Source of the DNA: Desulfurellales bacterium
Lineage (GTDB): Bacteria > Campylobacterota_A > Desulfurellia > Desulfurellales > Hippeaceae
DNA length: 14,848 bases
NCBI GenBank assembly: GCA_027074255.1
Contig: JALTDI010000321.1
Coordinates: forward strand, 1 to 14,848
Direction of reading: 5' to 3'
Positions 8,467 to 14,848 of the stretch are shown here, one piece after another (position 1 is the first letter of the stretch; every line of letters begins with the position of its first letter). Made by a program: the position numbers and the translations under genes. The notes under the pieces are model-generated. The model was not told the DNA's origin, ran no database searches, and worked only from the letters and a program-made list of their open reading frames with translations.

Positions 8467-8991
8467 TTACTGATTGAGCATGGTTTTGAAACGATTGATT
8501 CTCATTTTCAACGATTGCTCTTCCATTTTCATACCTTCCAAACGCATTCTCATTCTGTTTTTCATCAAAGCATAGAACTTCTTCTTTTGTGCTGGTGTTA
8601 ATATTGACAAAAACCCCTGCATATAACGAACCTTTTGCTGCATTGTTTTTCTGCAATTTGACATATATGCCGATTCAAAAGCTTTTTTATCGAATTTACC
8701 AGATTTTACAGCCTTGAACATAGGGTTTTCGTAACTCCCTAAATCCTTAATAGAAGCCATTCTCTGCTGCTGTCTCAGCGCCCTCATCATACTAATTTGG
8801 TCTTGAGACAGATTTAAGATTCTGACCATCATAGAGTTTTGAGCGTTAAACCCTCCCCTGTTCATCATTTGAGAATTTGAAGAACCCATTTGACGCTGCA
8901 TTCCGAACTGACCCGCCTGAGCACTCAGCGTAGAAAACATTCCGCCTGTTAGCAATAAAGCCAACGCAGTTGAAGTAAAAAACTTCTTCAT
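8467..8991 (-). CDS. Spy/CpxP-like LTXXQ periplasmic protein, methionine-rich
   Basis: The 174-residue protein starts with a typical signal peptide: MKK, a hydrophobic stretch, and probable cleavage after SAQA near residue 26. The mature part has two LTXXQ-type motifs, LSQDQ (61-65) and LTPAQ (131-135), the hallmark of the Spy/CpxP/ZraP group of helical periplasmic stress proteins. The rest is Gln/Lys/Arg-rich and predicted helical. About one residue in eight is methionine, with a Met/Asn/Gln-rich mature N-terminus and a single cysteine (C113). The family includes a periplasmic chaperone (Spy), a kinase inhibitor (CpxP) and metal-responsive proteins, so the exact role is open. GGAGGTG sits just before the ATG. 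It lies 89 bases downstream of the kinase gene but has its own promoter region, with repeats also found before the response regulator gene, so it is a likely target of that system. Confidence 0.85.
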   Translation of the reverse strand: MKKFFTSTALALLLTGGMFSTLSAQAGQFGMQRQMGSSNSQMMNRGGFNAQNSMMVRILNLSQDQISMMRALRQQQRMASIKDLGSYENPMFKAVKSGKFDKKAFESAYMSNCRKTMQQKVRYMQGFLSILTPAQKKKFYALMKNRMRMRLEGMKMEEQSLKMRINRFKTMLNQ

Positions 8992-9049
8992 AAAAACACC
9001 TCCAAGAATTAATTGTTCAATTTATAACAGGCGCTTATAAATCTTGGAT

Positions 9050-9074
9050 TAATGTAACATAAACGAATGTAAAC
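9050..9074 (-). promoter_or_regulatory. phased TAAAC repeats, candidate response-regulator box of the spy-like gene
   Basis: Read on the plus strand, TAATG (9050), TAAAC (9060) and TAAAC (9070) begin exactly ten bases apart. The part ATAAAC-NN-ATGTAAAC (9059-9074) is identical, apart from two middle bases, to 11021-11036 before the response regulator gene. It lies 67 bases from the spy-like ATG. Downstream, TATAAA (9021-9026, minus strand), preceded by TGT, is a candidate extended -10 box. OmpR-family regulators typically bind tandem half-sites at this spacing. Confidence 0.7.
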
Positions 9075-9080
9075 AAAGTT

Positions 9081-10283
9081 TTATTGAGAGAATTTATCAA
9101 TAACGCCGCTTAAATCAAGGAGAAATATATTAGTACCGTTTCGGTATTCGTATTGTATGCCAATCCTATGCCTATCGAGAATATGCTTTGTTATATAAAG
9201 CCCCAAACCCATACCATTTTTATTGCGGCGGCTCGTTTCCTTAAAAAACGGCTCAAACAAATGTTCGACGCTGCTGTTGATTTTTTCACCCTTATTTTCT
9301 ATTGTTAATATATTTTGCTCCAACCTGATTGTAGCCTTATTGTCACTACTGAATTTTATGGCATTATCAATGAGATTTTTCAATGCTATGGAAAAAGAAG
9401 CAACATCCACCTTTATTTTAATACTCGGCATGCTGCATTCAATACTTTTTTCGTCGGCAAACAACATATCTTTTGCTTTTTTCACCGCATCATCAATTGA
9501 TATCGATTGTATATTAAAAGTTGCCTCTGAAAATTTTTCCGCCGACAGCAGCTCGTCTGTTAAGCTGTTCATACGAGAAAACAGGTTTCTTAATATCTCT
9601 CTTGTGCGTTTGTCCTCCACAAATTCAACGGATAAATTTCCTTTTGTTATAGGTGTTTTAAGCTCATGAGCAATATTGCGCAAGAACATTTCTCTCATTT
9701 TTTTTGAATCTTTGAGCCTCCTTATAGCCGTATTGAACTGCCTTGCTATTTCACCCACCTCATCTTTTGATTTAAAGTTGAACGAAACATCAAGATTCCC
9801 TCTGGCAAACTCAGAAACGCTTTTTGAAAATCTCTTTAGAGGATAAATACTTCTTAAAACAGCAAGATATAAAGCTAAAAAAAGTAAAAATACAAATATA
9901 AAGATTACGGTGGCTGTCTTTAGGGCAGTATTGTCCGCAGTATTCTCAAACATAATTAATCCGCGTTTTGATTTTACAATCAGATAGTAAGTCCTTTGAT
10001 ATTTGTATAAAAATACCCTTTCTTTTCTTGTTCTCCTTCTTAATACGATTTCACCTTTTTTTAAAACGAGCCTCTTTAATTTTGTGTCGCTTACTACTTT
10101 GCTTAATTCAGGGTTCTTCAAAGCAAAGCCCGAATGCACGCTAATCAAACTGCTTCTGACAAATCTCATCAGCTGAGCCTTCTGTAAAATAGAGTGAACA
10201 AACAAAAAAGAAGCGGTTAAAATAATGAGAAAACTAATAAATAAAAGATGAACCTTAAAAATAATTGAACGGTGATTAATCAT
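9081..10283 (-). CDS. membrane sensor histidine kinase, ArsS-like
   Basis: The 400-residue protein has a first membrane segment at about 10-32, an extracytoplasmic domain at about 33-120, a second membrane segment at about 121-143, and a HAMP linker at about 144-196. The phosphorylation site is H206 in NIAHELKTPITKG. The ATP-binding domain shows the N box NLIDN (303-307), the F box LFEPFFKE (342-349) and the G box GMGLGLYITKH (357-367). The H-box wording is close to ArsS-type kinases of Campylobacterota (recognised from memory). The sensor domain is strongly basic (for example LRRRTRKER at 81-89) with few acidic residues. The start codon overlaps the response regulator stop (ATGA), so the two are translationally coupled and almost certainly partners. 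The adjacent Spy-like protein suggests envelope-stress sensing, analogous to CpxA; the true signal is unknown. Confidence 0.93.
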   Translation of the reverse strand: MINHRSIIFKVHLLFISFLIILTASFLFVHSILQKAQLMRFVRSSLISVHSGFALKNPELSKVVSDTKLKRLVLKKGEIVLRRRTRKERVFLYKYQRTYYLIVKSKRGLIMFENTADNTALKTATVIFIFVFLLFLALYLAVLRSIYPLKRFSKSVSEFARGNLDVSFNFKSKDEVGEIARQFNTAIRRLKDSKKMREMFLRNIAHELKTPITKGNLSVEFVEDKRTREILRNLFSRMNSLTDELLSAEKFSEATFNIQSISIDDAVKKAKDMLFADEKSIECSMPSIKIKVDVASFSIALKNLIDNAIKFSSDNKATIRLEQNILTIENKGEKINSSVEHLFEPFFKETSRRNKNGMGLGLYITKHILDRHRIGIQYEYRNGTNIFLLDLSGVIDKFSQ

Positions 10284-10954
10284 AAAAATTTATACCCTGC
10301 GCCTTTAACGGTTTTAATATAAGACGGTTTACGCGAGTCATCCCCTATTTTCTTTCTTATGCGGCTGATTATGACATCAATGCTCCTATCTATGCTGTCC
10401 ACGCTCAAAGACTGTGTATTATTCAATATAAACTCTCTTGAAACAATTCTCCCTCTGTTATTTATAAAAAGCCTCAAAATTTCATATTCGGCAACGGTTA
10501 AGGGTAATGTTTTGCCGTTTTTGCTTATTTCCATTTTACTTTCATCTATATCAAATTCCGAATCCGAATCACTTGATAGCTTGTTTTTTAATTTAAATCT
10601 CCTCAATACGGAATTTATTCTTGCTACAAGCTCCCTTGGGTTATAAGGTTTTGATAGGTAATCGTCCGCTCCCATTTCAAGTCCGATTACTTTATCCTTC
10701 ACATCCGACCTCGCCGAGGAGATTATTATAGGCAAATGATGCTTTTCGGAAATGATTTTACACAGCTCAAGACCGTCAATGTCGGGAAGCGTCAAATCCA
10801 GTATGACAATATCAAACGTCTTTTGCTCCAAAACGTCGAGAGCATCGTAAGGCTCTTCATAATTTTCCAAAAACATATCAAACCTTTTTAAGTATTTCTG
10901 CAGCAGTTCAGCTATTTCAGAGTCATCCTCTATCATCAATATACTTATCGACAT
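10280..10954 (-). CDS. OmpR/PhoB-family response regulator
   Basis: The 224-residue protein has a receiver domain at about 1-120, with acidic residues E9, D10 and D11, phosphoacceptor D53 (VILDLTLPD), S80 and K102 (LSKPYNP). A short Ser/Asp-rich linker (about 125-138) leads to a winged-helix DNA-binding domain. That domain ends in the characteristic SIDRSIDVIISRIRKKIG (187-204) and IKTVKGAGYKF (213-223). GAGGTG stands five bases before the ATG. It is the first gene of the regulator-kinase pair and is probably autoregulated through the TAAAC repeats upstream. The family binds direct repeats as dimers, which fits those repeats and the similar set before the spy-like gene. The gene is divergent from nadA, with about 200 bases between them. 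Confidence 0.95.
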   Translation of the reverse strand: MSISILMIEDDSEIAELLQKYLKRFDMFLENYEEPYDALDVLEQKTFDIVILDLTLPDIDGLELCKIISEKHHLPIIISSARSDVKDKVIGLEMGADDYLSKPYNPRELVARINSVLRRFKLKNKLSSDSDSEFDIDESKMEISKNGKTLPLTVAEYEILRLFINNRGRIVSREFILNNTQSLSVDSIDRSIDVIISRIRKKIGDDSRKPSYIKTVKGAGYKFL

Positions 10955-10999
10955 CTCAGCACCTCATACGATTATTATTTAATTAATGCTATATTTACA

Positions 11000-11036
11000 T
11001 AAATCAATCATAAACTCAATATAAACAGATGTAAAC
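11000..11036 (-). promoter_or_regulatory. phased TAAAC repeats, candidate autoregulatory box of the response regulator
   Basis: Read on the plus strand, TAAAT (11000), TAAAC (11011), TAAAC (11022) and TAAAC (11032) start at intervals of 11, 11 and 10 bases, one helical turn each. The segment ATAAAC-NN-ATGTAAAC (11021-11036) recurs before the spy-like gene. The element is 66 bases from the response regulator ATG. TATAGC (10988-10993, minus strand) is a possible -10 box just downstream. Binding by the encoded OmpR-family regulator is inferred. Confidence 0.7.
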
Positions 11037-11095
11037 GAACCGATATATAAAATCGATTCTAACAATGCCGCTGTTTTATTGTAAAGCACAATTTC

Positions 11096-11124
11096 TTGAT
11101 TTTGTTTTGTTTATTTAATATTCT
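11096..11124 (+). promoter_or_regulatory. possible promoter of the nad operon
   Basis: TTGATT (11096-11101) and TATTCT (11119-11124) are 17 bases apart and would start transcription near 11131, about 27 bases before nadA. Both boxes are partial matches. I do not see a recognisable NrtR, NiaR or NadQ operator nearby. Confidence 0.4.
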
Positions 11125-11157
11125 TTGCAGAGTAACTTTTAAGGGGTTAAAAGAAAA

Positions 11158-12060
11158 ATGGAACCTGAACTTGAAAAGCTGAAGGAAAAATTGAATGCCG
11201 TTATCCTGGCGCACTACTATGAGCTTGATGAAATACAGGAAAATGCCGATTTCGTAGGGGATTCTTTGGCACTTGCACAGATTGCCGCAAAAACCGAGGC
11301 GGATATTATAGTTTTCTGCGGCGTCAAATTTATGGCAGAAACAGCCAAAATCCTTTCACCTGAAAAAAAGGTGCTCCTGCCTGTGGAAGATGCGGGATGC
11401 CCTATGGCTGATATGGCCACAAAAGAAGCCGTCTTAAAAAAGAAAAAAGAACTCATGAATCCTGTGGTCGTATCCTATGTCAACACAAATGCCGATGTAA
11501 AAAGCGTTTCTGATATATGCTGCACATCTGCAAATGCCATAAATGTCGTACAAAGCATAAAAGAGAATAGAGTGCTTTTTGTTCCTGATAGAAACCTCGG
11601 TGAATATGTTAAAGAGAATGTAAAAAACAAAACCGTTTATTTATGGGATGGGTATTGCCCTACGCACGAAGCTTTCGGTATCTCAGAGCTTGAAGAGCTA
11701 AAAAACAGCTATCCGGATGCGAAGGTTGCGGTTCATCCGGAATCACCGAAAGCCGTTAGAGATGCGGCAGATTTTATAGGCTCAACCTCGGGAATAATAG
11801 ACTATGTTCAAAAAAGCGCTGACAATGAGTTTATTATAGGCACAGAAGAGGGCGTTCTTTTTGATATGAAAAGGAGAACAAAAAATAAAAGATTCCACAT
11901 TATCGGAAACAGAGCAATATGCATTAACATGAAAAAAACTCACTTAAACGATTTGTACGATGCGCTGAAATACGGCAGATATGAAATTAATTTAAATGAG
12001 GATATTATTAAATCTGCGTACGAACCGATAAAAAAAATGATTTCAATAAAGAGAAGTTAA
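11158..12060 (+). CDS. nadA: quinolinate synthase NadA
   Basis: This 4Fe-4S enzyme condenses iminoaspartate with dihydroxyacetone phosphate to give quinolinate, the committed step of de novo NAD synthesis. The 300 residues match the short, three-domain form of the family. The three cluster cysteines are in the expected places: C81 (DAGCPMAD), C167 (GYCPTHE) and C255 (RAICINM). H19 and Y21 (LAHYYE) and the SGSTSG-like segment STSG (209-212) correspond to substrate-binding positions. AAGGGG (11141-11146) precedes the ATG with a slightly long spacing of 11 bases, and no closer start is available. It is the first gene of the cluster and its stop codon directly abuts nadC. The partner L-aspartate oxidase (nadB) or aspartate dehydrogenase is not in the window, so iminoaspartate must come from an enzyme encoded elsewhere. 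Confidence 0.96.
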   Translation: MEPELEKLKEKLNAVILAHYYELDEIQENADFVGDSLALAQIAAKTEADIIVFCGVKFMAETAKILSPEKKVLLPVEDAGCPMADMATKEAVLKKKKELMNPVVVSYVNTNADVKSVSDICCTSANAINVVQSIKENRVLFVPDRNLGEYVKENVKNKTVYLWDGYCPTHEAFGISELEELKNSYPDAKVAVHPESPKAVRDAADFIGSTSGIIDYVQKSADNEFIIGTEEGVLFDMKRRTKNKRFHIIGNRAICINMKKTHLNDLYDALKYGRYEINLNEDIIKSAYEPIKKMISIKRS

Positions 12061-12888
12061 ATGAACCCCGTTTTTTTGGAAAAAATGTTTGAATTTTATT
12101 TGCTTGAAGATGCCTACTTTTCAGACATTACAACCGATGCCATATCGCAGGGAACAATAAAGACAGCAAGGATAACCGCCAAAGAAGACTTTATCTTGGC
12201 AGGCGCTGTTTTTTTAGAGCCTCTGTTTAAAATTTTGAAAGAGCCTTTCGATATAAAAATATTTAAGCAAGACGGTGAACGGATAAAAAAAGGTGAAATT
12301 ATAGCTAAGGTCACATCGAAGGATTACTCTCTTTTATATGTTGAGCGAATATGCTTAAATATGCTGCAGAGAATGAGCGGAATAGCTACAAAAACAAGAA
12401 ATTTAAGCAATCTTATCAAAAACTACAAAGCTAAAATTGTGGACACGAGAAAAACCACACCCGGTTTTAGATTTTTTGAAAAATATGCCGTTAGGATAGG
12501 AGGAGGGCTTAATCACAGAATGGGCTTATTTGATGCCGTTTTAATAAAAGATAACCATATAAAAGACGCCGGCGGTGTAACATCTGCCATAGAACAGGCC
12601 CGTATGAATACCTCGTTCACCGCAAAGATAGAAGTTGAGTGCGAAAATAAAAGTATGGTTGAAGAAGCCGTAAATGCCGATGCGGATATAATAATGCTGG
12701 ACAATATGAGCATAAAAGATATGAAAGAAGTGATAGACAGGTTTGAAGGTAAAGCGATTTTTGAGGCAAGCGGGAATATAGATAAAAACAATATTAAAGA
12801 CGTAGCTGCAGCCGGGGTTGATTTTATATCAATGGGTGCTCTAACACACCACTCGCTTTGGGTGGATATAAACATGAAAATGGAGTAG
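12061..12888 (+). CDS. nadC: nicotinate-nucleotide pyrophosphorylase (quinolinate phosphoribosyltransferase) NadC
   Basis: The enzyme joins quinolinate with PRPP and decarboxylates it to nicotinate mononucleotide. The 275-residue length is usual. Active-site signatures are visible: R96 (VERICLN), DTRKTTPG (128-135) with R130 and K131, GGGLNHRMGL (147-156) with H152 and R153, K163 (LIKDNH), E192 (EVECE), D214 (MLDN), SGN (237-239) and the phosphate-binding MGALTH (258-263). The ATG follows the nadA stop codon with no gap, so translation is probably coupled; only a weak GAGAAG (12051-12056) serves as ribosome binding site. The end of the gene carries the ribosome binding site of the next gene. 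Placement after nadA matches the reaction order. Confidence 0.96.
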   Translation: MNPVFLEKMFEFYLLEDAYFSDITTDAISQGTIKTARITAKEDFILAGAVFLEPLFKILKEPFDIKIFKQDGERIKKGEIIAKVTSKDYSLLYVERICLNMLQRMSGIATKTRNLSNLIKNYKAKIVDTRKTTPGFRFFEKYAVRIGGGLNHRMGLFDAVLIKDNHIKDAGGVTSAIEQARMNTSFTAKIEVECENKSMVEEAVNADADIIMLDNMSIKDMKEVIDRFEGKAIFEASGNIDKNNIKDVAAAGVDFISMGALTHHSLWVDINMKME

Positions 12889-12893
12889 ATTAT

Positions 12894-13694
12894 ATGCGTA
12901 TTGCCTTATGTCAAATAGACACGATATTGGGTGATTTAAATAAAAACCTCTCAAAAGTAAATCACTATATAGATAAAGCCGTTTATGAAAAATGCGAACT
13001 TGCCATTTTCCCGGAATTGGCACTTACGGGATATAATTTAAGGGACTTAACAGACAGTGTCGGTTTGGATATAAACGGTGAGAAAATAGGCAAATTAAAA
13101 GAAAAAAGCTATGAAATAGATATAGTTTTGGGATATGTGGAACAAAAAGATGGTTATTTTTACAATAGCGCCGTTTATATATCCAATGGAGAAATTCTAC
13201 ACAATCACAGAAAAAAGTTCCTTCCGGATTACGGGATGTTTGAAGAGGAGAGATATTTTACAAGGGGCAGCTCCATAAAAGCTTTCGATACAAAGTTTGG
13301 AAAAACAACCCTCTTTATATGCGAAGATTCTTTTCATATTTCATCCCAAAACGATGCATTCAAACAGGGAACAAACTTTCTTATTATATTATCTGCAAGC
13401 CCCTTCTGGATGAACCACGAAAGCATAAAACCCCAGCTGTGGAAATCCGTATGCCTCAATTTTTCTCAATTTTCAAACAGCTACGCGGCATTTGTAAACA
13501 GAACTGGATTTGAAGACGGAGTGGGATTTTTCGGAGGCTCTTTTCTTATGAATCCTTTTGGGTCGGTTATCGATGAGGCGGCACTTTTTAAAGAAGAGTT
13601 TTTAATAGCCGAATTTGACAAAGATCAGATTAACAAGGCAAAGATAATGATGCCCATACTCAAAAACGAGGATAAAGAATATGCTAATGAATAA
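12894..13694 (+). CDS. nitrilase-superfamily amidase, probable detached glutaminase subunit of NAD synthetase
   Basis: The 266-residue protein is a complete nitrilase fold with the Glu-Lys-Cys triad at E41 (FPELALTGYN), K107 (HRKKFLP) and C143 (FICED). The stretch FLPDYGMFEEERYF (109-122) closely resembles the signature of the N-terminal glutaminase domain of glutamine-dependent NAD synthetases (YRK..LPNYGVFDE.RYF). The gene runs straight into nadE, overlapping it by 14 bases. The likely job is therefore to release ammonia from glutamine for NadE. Start choice: the ATG at 12894 has GGAG (12882-12885) eight bases upstream, inside the last codons of nadC; an upstream in-frame ATG within nadC would add 12 unconserved residues. 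A different nitrilase activity cannot be excluded, and ammonia channelling between separate chains is inference. Confidence 0.85.
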   Translation: MRIALCQIDTILGDLNKNLSKVNHYIDKAVYEKCELAIFPELALTGYNLRDLTDSVGLDINGEKIGKLKEKSYEIDIVLGYVEQKDGYFYNSAVYISNGEILHNHRKKFLPDYGMFEEERYFTRGSSIKAFDTKFGKTTLFICEDSFHISSQNDAFKQGTNFLIILSASPFWMNHESIKPQLWKSVCLNFSQFSNSYAAFVNRTGFEDGVGFFGGSFLMNPFGSVIDEAALFKEEFLIAEFDKDQINKAKIMMPILKNEDKEYANE

Positions 13695-14508
13695 ACTTAA
13701 ATTAGACTGCAATATTGTTGCCGATTACTTAATAGAATTTACAAAACAAGAAATACTGAAGACAGGTTTAAAAAATGCGGTTATAGGACTATCAGGCGGC
13801 GTTGATTCATCCCTTGTAGCCTACATCGCAAAAGAGGCGCTCGGTAAAGAAAATGTTTATGGAATTATGATGCCGTATAAAACATCAAGCAAAAACAGCC
13901 TTGAAGATGCTATGAAGGTCATTAAAGACACAGGTATTAACTATAAAATATCTGAGATAACAAAACCAGCTGACGCCTACATAGCCGGTTTTGAAGATAT
14001 GAGCAATTTAAGAAAGGGTAATGTTTTTGCGCGTATGAGAATGATAACACTCTTTGACCATTCCTCTAACTATAACGCTCTTGTTGTAGGAACGAGCAAT
14101 AAAACAGAGCTCCTGCTGGGATACGGAACGTGGTACGGTGATTTGGCTTCATCCTTAAACCCCATAGGAGATCTATACAAAAATCAAATATATCAGCTCG
14201 CTGAATATTTTAATGTACCCAATAGCATAACCAATAAAAAACCTTCGGCAGATTTGTGGGTCGGACAAAACGATGAGGATGAATTGGGTTTTTCCTACAA
14301 CGATGCCGATATTATTCTCTACCATCTATATGACCTAAGATATTCAATTGATGAAGTCATAGAGCTCGGTTTTAGAAAAGAGCTTGTAGAAGGCATTTCA
14401 GAAAGAGTAAGAAAGAATCAATTCAAAAGACTTCCGCCCATAATAGCTAAAATCAGCAGAAGAACCATCAATATAGATTTCAGGTATTTGAGAGACTGGG
14501 GTCTTTGA
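13681..14508 (+). CDS. nadE: NAD synthetase NadE (synthetase domain only)
   Basis: The enzyme adenylates nicotinate adenine dinucleotide and amidates it to NAD. Its 275 residues contain only the synthetase domain: the PP-loop SGGVDSS (38-44), a conserved GTSNKTE (137-143), GYGTWYGDLA with LNPIGDLYK (147-167), KPSADLW (187-193) and the C-terminal RRTINIDFRYLRDW (260-273). There is no fused nitrilase domain, so it resembles ammonia-dependent NadE, but the adjacent glutaminase-type gene suggests glutamine can be used. GAGGA (13668-13672) lies eight bases before the ATG at 13681, which is preferred over the ATG at 13687. The gene overlaps the nitrilase gene by 14 bases, indicating coupled translation and balanced amounts. 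It ends the nad cluster and is convergent with the tRNA-Met/5S unit. Confidence 0.95.
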   Translation: MLMNKLKLDCNIVADYLIEFTKQEILKTGLKNAVIGLSGGVDSSLVAYIAKEALGKENVYGIMMPYKTSSKNSLEDAMKVIKDTGINYKISEITKPADAYIAGFEDMSNLRKGNVFARMRMITLFDHSSNYNALVVGTSNKTELLLGYGTWYGDLASSLNPIGDLYKNQIYQLAEYFNVPNSITNKKPSADLWVGQNDEDELGFSYNDADIILYHLYDLRYSIDEVIELGFRKELVEGISERVRKNQFKRLPPIIAKISRRTINIDFRYLRDWGL

Positions 14509-14610
14509 GAATATAGCATAAGACAAACTATTCCGACTAAATCGAACAAATATAAAAAACTGTATAACAATCTAATTTGTATTAATTCTATATAAAAAAG
14601 GATGAAGAAT

Positions 14611-14687
14611 TGGTAGCGGCGCAGGGATTTGAACCCCGGACACTGCGGATATGAGCCGCATGCTCTAACCAACTGAGCTACGCCGCC
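14611..14687 (-). tRNA. tRNA-Met (anticodon CAT, elongator type)
   Basis: A 77-base cloverleaf with encoded CCA. The acceptor stem is GGCGGCG with CGCCGCT, so the first pair is a G1-U72 wobble. The anticodon stem TGCGG/CCGCA holds loop CTCATAT with anticodon CAT (plus-strand 14651-14653). The T arm is CGGGG-TTCAAAT-CCCTG. It lacks the mismatched first pair and the three G-C pairs of the anticodon stem found in initiator tRNA, so it is an elongator Met or, less likely, a lysidine-modified tRNA-Ile2; A73, G2-C71 and C3-G70 fit methionine. It lies 47 bases after 5S rRNA in the same direction, so it is probably cotranscribed with the rRNA operon. The 102 bases down to the nadE stop show a T-run but no clear GC-rich terminator. 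Confidence 0.93.
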
Positions 14688-14734
14688 CAAAGAAGGATAG
14701 AAAAATATCCACGTAATTTGCTAATCTATCTAAA

Positions 14735-14848
14735 CCCCCTGGCAATACCTACTCTCCCACGGGCTATTTCCCGCAGTACCATCGGCGCATATAAGCTTAA
14801 CTGCCGTGTTCGGAATGGGAACGGGTGTTTCCTCATATACTATCCTCA
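14735..14848 (-). rRNA. rrf: 5S ribosomal RNA, partial (5' end outside the window)
   Basis: Read on the minus strand the segment has the conserved 5S core: AAACACCCGTTCCCATTCCG, then AACACGGCAGTTAAGC, GCGCCGATGGTACTGC and the 3' part GGGAGAGTAGGTATTGCCAGG. The 3' end near 14735 is estimated from the terminal GCCAGGGGG, which should pair with the missing 5' end. Only a few bases at the 5' end appear to be cut off by the window edge. It marks the end of an rRNA operon extending to the right. Confidence 0.93.

Noticed and set aside
8201..8656. 151-codon minus-strand reading frame overlapping the spy-like gene
   Set aside because: Its first third lies out of frame inside the well-supported spy-like gene, it has no ribosome binding site at a good start, and the rest shows no recognisable domain. 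It crosses the 13-pair hairpin.
9223..9669. 148-codon plus-strand frame opposite the kinase gene
   Set aside because: It runs antisense through the conserved ATP-binding and H-box coding sequence; hydrophobic composition is a by-product of the opposite strand.
11044..11057. Short CGAT/ATCG inverted repeat between the response regulator and nadA as a NAD-repressor operator
   Set aside because: Only four pairs, and no match to a known NAD regulator motif that I can recall.
14695..14710. GGATA/TATCC hairpin between 5S rRNA and tRNA-Met
   Set aside because: Five mostly A-T pairs with a six-base loop; it may help processing, but nothing distinguishes it from chance in AT-rich spacer.

Overview
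The window comes from an AT-rich bacterial chromosome, probably of a Gram-negative organism. It encodes a secreted Spy/CpxP-type periplasmic protein, an ArsS-like histidine kinase with a HELKTPITKG H-box, an AddAB-type nuclease-helicase and a FapA protein. This mix and the style of the proteins suggest Campylobacterota (perhaps a Desulfurella/Hippea relative) or Deferribacterota. That placement is an inference from memory, not a search. No phage, transposon, CRISPR array or restriction system is visible.

Layout. (1) 20-1789, minus: a FapA/DUF342 protein with a Jag-like N-terminus. (2) 1891-2020, plus: a near-consensus promoter and a tRNA-Leu(CAA) gene. (3) 2097-8028, minus: addA and addB, overlapping by 8 bases. 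(4) 8029-8466: a non-coding stretch with promoter-like boxes and hairpins. (5) 8467-10954, minus: an OmpR-family response regulator, a sensor kinase overlapping it by 4 bases, and a methionine-rich Spy/CpxP-like periplasmic protein. (6) 11158-14508, plus: nadA, nadC, a stand-alone glutaminase-type nitrilase and nadE, packed head to tail. (7) 14611-14848, minus: tRNA-Met and the 3' part of a 5S rRNA, the distal end of an rRNA operon.

How the genes work together. AddA and AddB should form a two-motor or one-motor, two-nuclease complex that processes double-strand breaks. The nad cluster takes iminoaspartate and dihydroxyacetone phosphate to quinolinate (NadA), to nicotinate mononucleotide (NadC), and at the last step amidates deamido-NAD (NadE). 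The nitrilase probably supplies ammonia from glutamine as a detached glutaminase subunit. nadB and nadD are not in the window.

The strongest new observation is a shared 16-base element, ATAAAC-NN-ATGTAAAC, in TAAAC repeats phased at 10-11 bases. It lies 66 bases upstream of the response regulator start and 67 bases upstream of the spy-like gene, in the same orientation. This points to a self-regulating envelope-stress module in which the kinase/regulator pair controls itself and the periplasmic protein. The kinase's extracytoplasmic domain is unusually basic and the periplasmic protein is methionine-rich, which may hint at the stimulus. Nothing here amounts to a clearly new defence or mobile system.
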